Assembly (NCBI RefSeq): GCF_014207375.1
Contig: NZ_JACHEE010000002.1
Location: 228,885 to 292,884 of the forward strand
Length of the DNA stretch: 64,000 bases
Direction of reading: 5' to 3'
Source of the DNA: Arthrobacter sp. AZCC_0090
Lineage (GTDB): Bacteria; Actinomycetota; Actinomycetes; Actinomycetales; Micrococcaceae
The notes under the pieces were generated by a model that saw only the letters and a list, made by a program, of their open reading frames with translations, was not told the DNA's origin and ran no database searches. Shown piece by piece: positions 20,715 to 30,160 of the stretch (its first letter is position 1; each line of letters starts with the position of its first letter). A program made the position numbers and the translations under genes.

Positions 20715-23700
20715 TTACCCCCTGTTCTCAGGAGGCATGGCAATCTGCACTTTCCTGACCTTTCCACGGCCAACAACGTAGCCCCGCCCCGGGATGAATT
20801 CAGGACTGACCCTGCCTAGCGATGTGTTGAGCAGGCTATCGCCTTCGACGTCGCCCGGGTTGAGCAGAAGGCCCCGGCGCCCGGACTTGAACGGCTGGGC
20901 AAGGGACCACGCCTGCGACCAGGTGGAGGTCTCCGACTCACCGACGACCCACTGATCGGCCTTGATGGAAGCGGTCACCACATTGTTGATGGACGGCTCC
21001 GCTAGCGAATCCGTGAAATCGGTCAGGCCTTCGATGAAGATGGCCATGGTCCCCGGGTTCCTGGTGGAATGCTCCACCAAATCCATCGCGGCTTCCTCGA
21101 CGGCATCCAGCCCCACCAAGGAGCGGTTCCAGATCTTCAGCGAAGCCACCGCGGAGCGCCGCGCGCCGATGTACACGAGTTCCGTCCCGGGATTGGAGCG
21201 GCGCAAGGCGTAGGCCATGCTGACGAGCGCCACTGTGCGCCCGGAACCGGGAGGTCCGGCCAGGAGAAGCGGGCCCTTGGCTGAAATCGTGGCCGGATCC
21301 AGGGTTTCGTCGTCGATTCCGACAACGGGCAGATCCACCGTGCCGGAAGGGAGGATGTCCAGATCCACAAGCTCCGGCAGCGTTTGGATCCGGGGTGCGG
21401 GTTCCACTCCCTGACGCTGCATTGCCTGGGCCAATTTGCTGACTTCGCGGGCTTGCAGGGCGAGGTTGGAGTTTCCGCCGAGCACGGCAAGCTGCACTTC
21501 AAGGTTTCCCAGAATTCCGCGGCCAGGGGGCGACGCCGGATTCAGCACGTCCCTGGGAGCGTCCAGCGAGAGGTAGTCGTCTTCGGATGTCAGGCGGAGG
21601 ACCAGTCGCCGCTGAATGGAGGCGAGGAGGGACGCCGGTACCGAGTTGGGCCTGTCACCGCTGACAACCAGGTGGATTCCGAGGGGACGGCCGTCGGTGG
21701 CCAGTTGCAGGAAGATATCCCACAGCGCAGACAAACGGCTGTATTCGTAAGCTTCCCGGAACGCCGACATGCCATCGACCAGGATGAAGACGCGCTTCTC
21801 TTCCGGACGCTTCGCCAGCTCGCGGTACTCCACGATCGTGGATGCACGGACCTCCGCGAAGCGGGCCGCCCGATCCTCGGCCAGGTCCCGCAACCAGCGC
21901 AGAAGCCGCCCGACGCGTTCGACGTCGTCGCCGTTGATGATCTCACCGACATGCGGCAAACCGTCGAGCATCTTCAGTCCCGAGGAACCGCAATCGATGC
22001 CGTAGACGTGAACGGGGCCACCTCGCGGTGTCACCGCGGCGGCAATCGCGATGCCGCGCAGTGCGGCCGACTTGCCGGAGCCGCCGGTTCCGTAAACGGC
22101 CATGTTGCCGTCCTTGTCCGGCTCGTAGAACACGGTGGGCTGGTCTTGGTGCGCGGGGTCGTCGGCGACGCCGAGCAACAGCCGGGCGTCCGAACGCGGG
22201 TTGGGCAGCTTGGAGAAATCGTAGGTTGTTGCCAGCTCGTTGAGCCACGGCTTGCGCGGGGGCCGGATGCCGAGGGTATCGGCCGCGCGGATGATGTTGG
22301 TGGTCATTCGCGAGATGTCGTTGGGCCCCGCCGGTTCCTCTTTGGTGCCGCCCAGCGGCGCAGGAGCCTCCCAGCTCGGGCCGGAACCGAAGGCCATTTC
22401 GACGATGTCGATGCGTGGACGTTGGGGCTTCTCGGTGGTCCAGCCGCCTGCGTAACCGGTCTGGAAGCCCTGGATCCGGCCGGGACCTGTCTTCGCAGCG
22501 CCACGGCCGGGAATGGAGGGGTCGAAGTACGCGGCCGTGGGGACGCCGAGGATATCCGTGGCGTCGTCCTCGTCAGCCATTCGCAATGCCACCCGAAGGT
22601 TGGTGTTGGCGCGCAGGCTGTCCTTGATGACACCCGCGGGCCGCTGCGTGGCCAGGATCAGGTGCAGGCCGAGGGACCGGCCACGCGCGGCAACGTCCAC
22701 CACTCCGTCCACGAACTCGGGGACTTCGGTGGCCAGGGCAGCGAACTCGTCCACAATGATGATCAAGTAGGGCGGGGCTTCGGGATCGGCCTCGCGCTGA
22801 AGGGCCAGGAGGTCCTTTGCCTTCTTTCGGTTCAGCAGGTGCTCGCGGTAATGGAGCTCGGCACGCAAGGACGTCAGGGCACGCCGTACCAGGTGCTGCG
22901 AAAGGTCGGTCACCAAGCCAACAGTGTGTGGCAAATGGAGGCAATCGGCGAAAGCGGCTCCGCCTTTGTAGTCCACAAACAGGAAATTGACCCTGTCCGG
23001 GCTGTAGGCGGCGGCCATGCCCATGACCCAGGACTGCAGGAATTCGGACTTGCCGGCGCCGGTAGTGCCACCAACGAGGGCGTGCGGACCTTCGTTCTTG
23101 AGGTCCAGGTAGAACGGTTCCACGCCTTTGGAACCCACTAGCGCCCGCAGGCTGCCGTTGTCCTTGCGGTTAGGCACGGCCGAGGCGTGCACGGAGTTGT
23201 TCTCCCGCCAGCGATCGGCCACGGCAAGGGGGTTGTCGAGGAAATCCTTGCCGATGAGCGTCGCATAGGAGACGGCGCGCGGGAGGTCGGAATCGTCGTC
23301 GACGGGCTTTCCCACATCCACCAGTGGCGACATCATGCGGGCCAGCTGGGCGGCGAGTCCTGCGTCGAGGCTTTCGCAACTCACAGGGTAGTTATGCCGT
23401 CCGAGCCGGACCTGGGCAGTGGTGGTGCCGTGGTCGCCGTCGACCGCCATGAAATCGCGGCACGCCGCGGGCAAGGACTGCACATTGGCGGCGACCCACA
23501 TGATGTGGATCCCGGAATCCGGGCCCCGCTCAACGAGCCGGGTTAGGCGCCCGCGATCCACCGGGGCGTCATCTTCCACGACCAAAAGAATGGCCGGGAG
23601 GATTGGTCCCGGTACCTCATTGTTATCGCCCTTCAAGGCAGGCCGCAGTGCGGGACGGCGTTCCCGTGCCGCTGCTTCGCGTTGCTCCACCAGGTCTTCC

Positions 23701-25160
23701 AACCGGGAAAGCAAGGACGATCCAGCCGCAGGTCCCGCGGCCAAGTGATCGCCGCCCAAGGGGCTGTGGCCGGAACCAACGTGTGGAAGCCACTGCAACC
23801 AGTCCCAGCGATCGCGGGAACGGGCCGACGTCATTGCAGTGACCACCAATTCGGCCGGCGAATGCAGGCCAACGAGCTGGAGCATCATGCCCCGTGCAAC
23901 ATCGTCCGCGAGGCCCCGCTCCCCCGCGACGCCGAACGAGCCGGAGGTGCGCAGTTGCGACACGATCGGTACCCCGTCCACCACCCGCACCTGCTGCAGG
24001 CACTCCTGGATTTCCTTCATGTATTCCGGCTCGGTGTCATTGCTGCCCGGCTCTTCGAAGGGAATACGCGACGGCGCCGTGCCAAGTCCGAACCGGACCC
24101 CCAGGAAGCCCGCGTGTTCCGGGCGGTGGGTCCACAGGAGCGGGCCAAGCTTGTAGATGGCATCCACGGTGTCGCTCACCGACGGCGATTCCTGCAGCCG
24201 GACGGACCGCTCGATGTTCTGCAGCTCGGCAATGTCCTCGCGGAAGGCCAGCATGGAAGCGCGGAAATGCTTGTGGCCTTCCTTCATCTGCCGTTTGGAC
24301 TGCATCTTGTGGTCCACATAGTGTCCGACGATGAACAACGGCATCATCATCATGAACACCACGGACAGGATGTTCTGGGTGAGGGCGAACATGATGCCGC
24401 CCATGAGCATGGGCGCGACGAGCATAATATACGGGAACGGTTGATGGTCAGGGCGCTTGGGGCCAGCAGGCACTACCCGCTTGGACGGCTCGAAACGGGG
24501 CACAACGCGCGGCGAGCGATTGAAATCGACCAAGGGCGAGGTGGGGGCGCCGCCGTGGTTGCGGGACAGCGCCACGACTCCCACTGTGGTGTCGCCCAAA
24601 GTGATGGTGTCCGAAGAATTCAGGGTGGCCCGCGCCACCGGCAATCCCTCCATCAAGAGGCCGTTGGCGGAGTTGGTATCCACGATCTCCACGGTCTCCG
24701 CCACCGTGACGCGGGCATGCCGCTTCGATGTCATGGGGTCCGACAAACGAATATCGACGTCGCGGTCCCGGCCAATGTAGCTGGTGCCGAACGGCAGCGA
24801 AAACTCGCTCCCGACGTCGGGCCCTGAGAGCACACGCAAGGTCGCCGCAGCGGGGCCGCGGCTGGCTCCCGGCGTCGCAAACTCCTCGCTCACCTGCGTC
24901 AGGGAGACTTTGGAACCGGGCCGGAGGCCGGACTCCAGGAGGTTCCCGGTAGGGTCGAGCACCTTGCCGCTCATCCCGCCGCCAACAAAAGCTTCGTCGA
25001 TCCTCAAGGAGAGGTTCGGAGGCGGTTCCGTCCCCTTGCGTTCAGGGTCGGCGATCCACAGTTCGCTGGCGATGTCCGCCACGGTGGCCCGCCCATCGAC
25101 GGTGACGGCGAGATCCTTGGCTTCGGCTGGATCACGCCGTAGTGTCAGTCGGATTTTCAC
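20715..25160 (-). CDS. EssC/EccC-like FHA-FtsK/SpoIIIE ATPase (type VII secretion-like motor)
   Basis: A 1481-aa protein. The N-terminus (1-95) looks beta-rich, possibly ubiquitin-like. An FHA domain (about 105-185, SYIGRDRDVDIRLSDPMTSKRHARV) binds phosphothreonine peptides. Two membrane helices follow (about 243-285), then three FtsK/SpoIIIE modules with Walker A motifs GGTTGAGKS (about 695), GTGGSGKS (about 1023) and GPPGSGRT (about 1305). Walker B is intact in module 1 (LIIIVDE) but weak in modules 2 (ILVDG) and 3 (IFIEG). This is the architecture of T7SS motor proteins. It overlaps the preceding gene by ATGA. No WXG100 or other Esx gene is seen in the window. Confidence 0.85.
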   Translation of the reverse strand: MKIRLTLRRDPAEAKDLAVTVDGRATVADIASELWIADPERKGTEPPPNLSLRIDEAFVGGGMSGKVLDPTGNLLESGLRPGSKVSLTQVSEEFATPGASRGPAAATLRVLSGPDVGSEFSLPFGTSYIGRDRDVDIRLSDPMTSKRHARVTVAETVEIVDTNSANGLLMEGLPVARATLNSSDTITLGDTTVGVVALSRNHGGAPTSPLVDFNRSPRVVPRFEPSKRVVPAGPKRPDHQPFPYIMLVAPMLMGGIMFALTQNILSVVFMMMMPLFIVGHYVDHKMQSKRQMKEGHKHFRASMLAFREDIAELQNIERSVRLQESPSVSDTVDAIYKLGPLLWTHRPEHAGFLGVRFGLGTAPSRIPFEEPGSNDTEPEYMKEIQECLQQVRVVDGVPIVSQLRTSGSFGVAGERGLADDVARGMMLQLVGLHSPAELVVTAMTSARSRDRWDWLQWLPHVGSGHSPLGGDHLAAGPAAGSSLLSRLEDLVEQREAAARERRPALRPALKGDNNEVPGPILPAILLVVEDDAPVDRGRLTRLVERGPDSGIHIMWVAANVQSLPAACRDFMAVDGDHGTTTAQVRLGRHNYPVSCESLDAGLAAQLARMMSPLVDVGKPVDDDSDLPRAVSYATLIGKDFLDNPLAVADRWRENNSVHASAVPNRKDNGSLRALVGSKGVEPFYLDLKNEGPHALVGGTTGAGKSEFLQSWVMGMAAAYSPDRVNFLFVDYKGGAAFADCLHLPHTVGLVTDLSQHLVRRALTSLRAELHYREHLLNRKKAKDLLALQREADPEAPPYLIIIVDEFAALATEVPEFVDGVVDVAARGRSLGLHLILATQRPAGVIKDSLRANTNLRVALRMADEDDATDILGVPTAAYFDPSIPGRGAAKTGPGRIQGFQTGYAGGWTTEKPQRPRIDIVEMAFGSGPSWEAPAPLGGTKEEPAGPNDISRMTTNIIRAADTLGIRPPRKPWLNELATTYDFSKLPNPRSDARLLLGVADDPAHQDQPTVFYEPDKDGNMAVYGTGGSGKSAALRGIAIAAAVTPRGGPVHVYGIDCGSSGLKMLDGLPHVGEIINGDDVERVGRLLRWLRDLAEDRAARFAEVRASTIVEYRELAKRPEEKRVFILVDGMSAFREAYEYSRLSALWDIFLQLATDGRPLGIHLVVSGDRPNSVPASLLASIQRRLVLRLTSEDDYLSLDAPRDVLNPASPPGRGILGNLEVQLAVLGGNSNLALQAREVSKLAQAMQRQGVEPAPRIQTLPELVDLDILPSGTVDLPVVGIDDETLDPATISAKGPLLLAGPPGSGRTVALVSMAYALRRSNPGTELVYIGARRSAVASLKIWNRSLVGLDAVEEAAMDLVEHSTRNPGTMAIFIEGLTDFTDSLAEPSINNVVTASIKADQWVVGESETSTWSQAWSLAQPFKSGRRGLLLNPGDVEGDSLLNTSLGRVSPEFIPGRGYVVGRGKVRKVQIAMPPENRG

Positions 25161-25861
25161 CCTTCGTCGTCTCCCCTCATTTTTTCGAGCAAGTACAAGT
25201 CCTCTGCCGTCACCAGGTGCGATGTGACGGCGTGTTCAACGAGCCTGGCCCGGCGATTGGTGGCCAGCTTTCCGCCGCCACCGCGTAACCCCACGACGCC
25301 CACGCGGTCCAGTTTGTCGCAGACGTTGTCCAGCTTGCGGTTGAAGCGGGTCAGCGCCCAGCCGAGCCTCTTGGCGGCCTCAGAGGACGACGGGATGGCG
25401 CTGAATCCGGTACCGTCGCGGCGCAGCATCGGCTCTGCGAGAGCGACAATGAGTGCCTTTTGCGAATCCGTGAAGACCACGGGCCCGATGGTCGTATCCC
25501 CGGCGGAGTCGTCGTCGCGCACTTCCTGGCGGAAGGAGGGCGTCCTCAAATGCACGGCGAACTCGTACGTCGTCGGGCCTGCCGTAAAGATCACGTTCGT
25601 GTGGCTGAAGACCAGCGGAATGCGCGCCCCCGGCGCCAGCCAGGCCTGCATGCCGCCCGAGCCGTCGGCGACGGTAGCTGACAACATGCTTCCCACGTTG
25701 CTCAGCCACCACATGCCGTCGTAGCGCGCTATCTGCAGGAATCGGCGGTGCAAATACGGGTTGTCGTCGACTTCAAGGTCACCTTCGCGCCCGATGCTGA
25801 AGACGTCCTCGTCTGATGGCTCGTGCCACTCCCCGCAGAAATCTATTGCGAGATCTCCCAT
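25157..25861 (-). CDS. FHA-domain protein with C-terminal HTH-like region
   Basis: A 234-aa protein. The first 110 residues have an FHA-like pattern (FSIGREGDLEVDDNPYLHRRFLQIARYDGMWWLSNVGS). The C-terminal 110 residues (VFTDSQKALIVALAEPML...SSSEAAKRLGWALTRFNRKLDNVCDKL) look like a helix-turn-helix module as found in FHA regulators. It lies between the kinase gene and the EssC-like gene and overlaps the latter by 4 bp, so it probably reads the kinase's phosphorylation state. ATG 25861 has GGGAGG upstream. Whether it binds DNA or acts as an adaptor cannot be told. Confidence 0.72.
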   Translation of the reverse strand: MGDLAIDFCGEWHEPSDEDVFSIGREGDLEVDDNPYLHRRFLQIARYDGMWWLSNVGSMLSATVADGSGGMQAWLAPGARIPLVFSHTNVIFTAGPTTYEFAVHLRTPSFRQEVRDDDSAGDTTIGPVVFTDSQKALIVALAEPMLRRDGTGFSAIPSSSEAAKRLGWALTRFNRKLDNVCDKLDRVGVVGLRGGGGKLATNRRARLVEHAVTSHLVTAEDLYLLEKMRGDDEG

Positions 25862-25903
25862 GGTTCCTGCCTCCCTGCTTTCAAAATGTTGTGCGTGTCC
25901 GGA

Positions 25904-27580
25904 CTACTGCGAAGAGACGCACTTGGGAGGATCCTCTTGCGACGATGTGGCACCGTCCGCGCGCACTATGACGACCCGCACGCACGTGGGCTTGGCAGGA
26001 TCGGGATCGGGCGTGATCTCCACCGATGGAGCCTTCACGGACTGGAACTCGCTCTTGGGGCTGTCCGTGAGGAGCTGGACTTTGTAGGTGTCGCCGGCCT
26101 TCGGCTGTGGATTGGTCCACGTGAAAGCAACCTTGCCCGCCGCCGTGCGCTGGCCTTTCAACCCCGTCACACCCGGGACTTCCGCGGTGTCCACGGCGTC
26201 GGCTGGCTTGTGTGACGGCCCCGTCTCAAGGGCCTTTGGCTGCGCAGTGCTGCCCAGCGCGATCCCGACGACGGCGGCGACCACCAGCACCGCTGCACCG
26301 GCGGCGGCAAGCCAGAGATTGCGTTTTCGGTGGTCGGCGGGCGGTTCTTCGTCCGGGATGTCCTCCGCGTAGGCGGGCCGGTTGACGGTGGCCGCGACGT
26401 CGCCGTCGTCAACTGTTTCGCGGGGCACCGCACGCTGCCCAGGGTCGGTAAAACCCGGTGCCGCGGGCGCCCAACCACGCAAAACCGTGGCCTCGGATTG
26501 CTCCTCCGGAACCCGCGGAGCCGCGGCCGGCTGGGCCGGCGCGGCGCCCTCTGCTCCCTTCCCGACGGTGGGGAAAGTTCGTGCCGGAAAAGTCGGCGCG
26601 GTCGCCGTCGACGCGGTCCCCCCGCCGTCGGGGTCGATCGAGGCGATGCTGCGGACCCGAGTCTCCTCAACAGTGTCATCGGGGTGCGTTTCCTCGCCGT
26701 GGCCCGGTTCCTCGAGGACCTCGAACGGCGTCACCGAGAGGTTCAGCTCAGCCTGGATGCGTTGCAGCGCAAGGGCGAAAGCGTGTGCCGACGAATAGCG
26801 TGACCCCGGAGACTTGGCCATGGCCGTGGAGAGGACGAGCTCCAGCGATTCCGGGACATCGGCGCGGCCAAGCCGTGGAACGGGCGTGTTGGTGATGCGG
26901 GCAATGAGTTCCCGCTGGGAATTGTCCTGTCCCGGCATGACGTAGGGAGAGCGTCCGGCAAGCAGCGTGTACAGGGTCGCACCCAGCGCCCACACGTCGA
27001 CGGGCACGCCAGCGACAGGACCGCCGCGGAATTGTTCGGGCGGGGACCACGGAATGGACATGCCGGCGTCATCATCCGCGTCCGCGCCAATGGTGCCGGA
27101 GATGCCGAAGTCCGTCAGCGCGGGACGGTTGTAGTCAGTCACCAGGATATTGGCTGGCTTGATGTCCCGGTGCACGATTCCAGCGCGGTGTGCGGTTTCG
27201 ACAGCGGACGCCACCTGGATTCCCACCGCCAGGACCTCGTCAACGCTGAATCGCTGGCGGCGGTAACGGACGTCGAGGCTGGGCCGGGAGCAGTACTCCA
27301 TCGCCAGGTAGGAATGACCGGTCTCGGTGCTCTGCGCCTCGAAGATCGTCACGATGTACGGGTGCGAGGACAGCTGCGCCATAAGGTTGGCCTCGGACTC
27401 GAAGCGTCGGCGGGCGCCCTCGGTCTTGAGATCGGACAACAGTACCTTCACGGCCACTCTGCGGCGGGGCCGGTCCTGCTCGTAAAGGTAGACATCGGAG
27501 AAACCGCCGGAACCAAGCAGGCTGATGTATTTGTACCCCGGAAGGGACGGCGGCGGTGCGGCAGGCCGCTTGGAACTCAC
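25904..27580 (-). CDS. Membrane-anchored Ser/Thr protein kinase with extracellular FN3-like domain
   Basis: A 558-aa PknB-type kinase. Glycine loop GSGGFSDVY, catalytic Lys in VAVKVL, HRDIKPANIL loop and TDFGIS are all present (kinase domain about 12-275). A long Pro/Glu-rich linker leads to a membrane helix (about 423-446, LWLAAAGAAVLVVAAVVGIAL) and a roughly 90-residue extracellular domain with FN3-like pattern (KVAFTWTNPQPKAGDTYKVQLL). It lacks PASTA repeats, unlike canonical PknB. ATG 27580 overlaps the upstream FHA gene by ATGA. It corresponds to the kinase of the PFNA cluster of bifidobacteria (Pkb2). Confidence 0.9.
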   Translation of the reverse strand: MSSKRPAAPPPSLPGYKYISLLGSGGFSDVYLYEQDRPRRRVAVKVLLSDLKTEGARRRFESEANLMAQLSSHPYIVTIFEAQSTETGHSYLAMEYCSRPSLDVRYRRQRFSVDEVLAVGIQVASAVETAHRAGIVHRDIKPANILVTDYNRPALTDFGISGTIGADADDDAGMSIPWSPPEQFRGGPVAGVPVDVWALGATLYTLLAGRSPYVMPGQDNSQRELIARITNTPVPRLGRADVPESLELVLSTAMAKSPGSRYSSAHAFALALQRIQAELNLSVTPFEVLEEPGHGEETHPDDTVEETRVRSIASIDPDGGGTASTATAPTFPARTFPTVGKGAEGAAPAQPAAAPRVPEEQSEATVLRGWAPAAPGFTDPGQRAVPRETVDDGDVAATVNRPAYAEDIPDEEPPADHRKRNLWLAAAGAAVLVVAAVVGIALGSTAQPKALETGPSHKPADAVDTAEVPGVTGLKGQRTAAGKVAFTWTNPQPKAGDTYKVQLLTDSPKSEFQSVKAPSVEITPDPDPAKPTCVRVVIVRADGATSSQEDPPKCVSSQ

Positions 27581-29298
27581 AGGATCTCCTCGAAACGCAA
27601 TGAAATGTTGTCTCCCAGCTCAGCGATGTCGCCGTCCAGGAGGATGGCCATCTCGTTCTGGGCCAAGCGTCGCGGGGCCTGGCCTTCACGGATCAACGTG
27701 GTGCCGTTAGTTGCTTTCAGATCGCACAGCATGACGTGCCAACCTTCCAGCCGGACCTCCACGTGGGAGCGGGAGATGTCCCCTCCGGGGCTGTCCACTT
27801 GGACCAACCGCGGCATGGCGCCGCCTTGGACCCGCGATACGGACGGCTGACGCCCAATGATGAGAGATTGGTCCAGGTCAATCAATTCACCACTGGACAA
27901 GCGCATCCGGCCAAGCCGCGGACGCGGGACCTGGACTCCGTCGCCGGGGAGTCCCAGGCCACAGCCAGCACATTGGGAGTAGGTGGGCGGATTGGCGTGG
28001 CCGTCCTGGCACACCTTGGCGAGCACCATGGGGCCACTCGCGGGCGCCATATGCCGGGCCGGTTCGGCAGGGTCTGCGGGGAGTAGCGCGAGGCCGGGCT
28101 TCATGATGGTTTGGCCGTCATGATCGCTGTCCAGCGGGTGGTTGTCCTCGGAACCGTCTCCCCCGCAACCGCCTCTCCCTGCATCGCCTTCGGGCAGCGA
28201 TTCCGGGACGGGGCCGGGCGAGGGAGGTAGCCACGATTGCTGTGGTGCGGCCTGCCGCTGCGCCCCTTCACTGGGAGATCCCACAGCCCACGGCACGGAG
28301 TCTATGAGGCCGGAGTCTACGAAGCCATTTCCGGTGTCGGTGGTGCCGCTGCCGGGGACCGAGGCGGCCACCTGTGCGGGTGGGTAAGGGCTTTGAAGTG
28401 CGACGGCGGGTGCCGGAGATGCGTCCTGGGGTTCAGGTCCGGACTGGGGTCCAGCCTGGTCCCGCTCCTGTGTGGGGAGCCGTGCTTCCTCTTGCTCTGC
28501 CACGGGCTCCAGCCTGACGGCGGCATCCTCGATGTTCCGGATGACGGTCTTTTCCCAGAGGTGGTCGTAGCTGCTGGTTGTTTCAATGTTGTGGACCAGT
28601 TCGTCGGTGGTTTCCGTGTGCACCGGAACCTCGCTGGGAGCTGACGCAGTCTCCGCCTCAGTAGCACCGCCGTCGTGGGCTGGCTTGTTGGCTGCCTCTT
28701 GAACTGGTTCCGGCTCCAGGTCCAGGGGGCCCGGAACGGGCCGGACCCTTCCGGGTAGCGGCTGCCCGGGCGCTATGGTCAACCCTGGATCGTCGTCCTG
28801 GAACACCAAGACGGGATCGGTGGCTGCAGGTGCGCCGGGACCTTGGGACGAGCCGCCCACCGTGACGGCCAACGCTGAGAGCATGACGACGCCCTCAGCT
28901 AAGGGAAGTTCCACCGCTGTGCTCGATACTCCCGAAGAACCAAGCGCCAGCCGGTACCCTCGCGGCACATCCAGCCTGCGTTCGGTCCAGGTGGTGACTT
29001 CGCGGCCGTGGAAACTTTGCCCGCCGGAAGGGAAGGCAACGCTGAGTTCAAGGTCTCCTCGAAGAAAAACGCGCAGCGAGTCCTTGACATCGATAATGCC
29101 GAAGGGAGGAATACGCGTGAGTGAAACCCCAAAACTGCCAGTGACCTCATTCAAGACCTCGTGGGCTTCGGGAGACTGTTCAAGGAGGGACCACAGCGAA
29201 CCCACCAGCTCCGGCCGGGTTCCGGGCCCCAGCAGCACGACGGTGCCGGCACGGACGATTCCAAACCATTCACCGGGAATGTAGCTATTTTCCGCCAT
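27577..29298 (-). CDS. FHA-domain protein with zinc-ribbon
   Basis: A 573-aa cytoplasmic protein. The first 150 residues form a conserved-looking globular part without a recognised motif; residues about 155-420 are acidic, Pro/Ala-rich and probably disordered. A putative metal-binding segment (CQDGHANPPTYSQCAGCG, about 428-446) precedes a C-terminal FHA domain (LIIGRQPSVSRV...DISRSHVEVRLEG...DLKATNGTTL). It overlaps the PP2C gene upstream and the kinase gene downstream, so it is likely a phospho-reader of the adjacent kinase. Confidence 0.8.
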   Translation of the reverse strand: MAENSYIPGEWFGIVRAGTVVLLGPGTRPELVGSLWSLLEQSPEAHEVLNEVTGSFGVSLTRIPPFGIIDVKDSLRVFLRGDLELSVAFPSGGQSFHGREVTTWTERRLDVPRGYRLALGSSGVSSTAVELPLAEGVVMLSALAVTVGGSSQGPGAPAATDPVLVFQDDDPGLTIAPGQPLPGRVRPVPGPLDLEPEPVQEAANKPAHDGGATEAETASAPSEVPVHTETTDELVHNIETTSSYDHLWEKTVIRNIEDAAVRLEPVAEQEEARLPTQERDQAGPQSGPEPQDASPAPAVALQSPYPPAQVAASVPGSGTTDTGNGFVDSGLIDSVPWAVGSPSEGAQRQAAPQQSWLPPSPGPVPESLPEGDAGRGGCGGDGSEDNHPLDSDHDGQTIMKPGLALLPADPAEPARHMAPASGPMVLAKVCQDGHANPPTYSQCAGCGLGLPGDGVQVPRPRLGRMRLSSGELIDLDQSLIIGRQPSVSRVQGGAMPRLVQVDSPGGDISRSHVEVRLEGWHVMLCDLKATNGTTLIREGQAPRRLAQNEMAILLDGDIAELGDNISLRFEEIL

Positions 29299-30160
29299 TG
29301 CCGCCGTCCCCGTTGCCTTGCCGCGGGAGCGTGTTCTCGTCTTCGGCGTCGATTGCCGGACGGGGCGCGGTGGTGGCCACTCCGGCGTCGTTCAACACGT
29401 TCTTGGCGTCCACGATGACCGCGGTGACGTTGTCCCGTCCGCCGCTGCGCAGCGCCGCTTGGATCAGGGCATCCACCGCGTCTTGCGGGTGTCCCACTGT
29501 GCTGAGGATACGGAACATGTGCTCATCGCTCAGTTCCCCGTTAAGCCCGTCCGAGCAGATCAGGATCCGGTCCCCTTCCTGGATGGGCAGCAACCAGAAG
29601 TCCGCTTCGGTCTCGTCCCCGGTGCCCAGTGCCCGGGTCACTACATGGCGGCGTGGATGTACGGTGGCCTCTTCGTGCGTAATGCTGCCGGCTTCCACAA
29701 GCTCCTGGACCTCCGAATGGTCCACGCTGATCTGGGTGAAATCACCTTGGCTGAGCCGATACGTCCGCGAATCACCAATGTTCATGACCAGCCAGTACGG
29801 AACGCCCATTTGCTCGACGACGACGACTCCGGACAGTGTGGTCCCGGCCCTGGCACCGGTTGCACTACGGATCCGGGAATCAGCGGCCAAGATGCAGTCC
29901 TGCAACTCAACCGCCGTCGCCGAACGGACCCCCGTGGCCAATTGAGGCATGCTGCCAAGCGTGCGTACGCAGAGCCCGCTCGCGATCTCGCCAGCCTCAT
30001 GTCCACCCATGCCATCCGCCACGGCAAACACGGGGTCCGAGGCGATGAACGAGTCCTCATTGAGTTCCCGTCTGAGTCCGCGATCTGTGCCGTAGCCATA
30101 GCTCAAGGCAAATCCGGACTCTGGGGCGGTTGCGGGGGAAGCTGCCGGCTTTGCGTTCAT
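29285..30160 (-). CDS. PP2C-family Ser/Thr protein phosphatase
   Basis: A 291-aa PPM phosphatase. Metal-binding and catalytic motifs are present: RELNEDSF, VFAVADGMGGHEAGEIAS, NIGDSRTYRL, RILICSDGLNGEL and the C-terminal GGRDNVTAVIVDA. It would reverse phosphorylation by the kinase two genes away, giving a kinase/phosphatase pair acting on the FHA readers and membrane proteins of the cluster. It overlaps both neighbours (4 bp with the RDD-FHA gene upstream, 14 bp with the FHA gene downstream). No membrane segment is evident. Confidence 0.92.
   Translation of the reverse strand: MNAKPAASPATAPESGFALSYGYGTDRGLRRELNEDSFIASDPVFAVADGMGGHEAGEIASGLCVRTLGSMPQLATGVRSATAVELQDCILAADSRIRSATGARAGTTLSGVVVVEQMGVPYWLVMNIGDSRTYRLSQGDFTQISVDHSEVQELVEAGSITHEEATVHPRRHVVTRALGTGDETEADFWLLPIQEGDRILICSDGLNGELSDEHMFRILSTVGHPQDAVDALIQAALRSGGRDNVTAVIVDAKNVLNDAGVATTAPRPAIDAEDENTLPRQGNGDGGNGGK

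Noticed and set aside
21384..23141. A 585-codon open frame antisense to the EssC-like gene
   Set aside because: The minus-strand frame contains intact Walker motifs; the plus-strand frame is a high-GC shadow.
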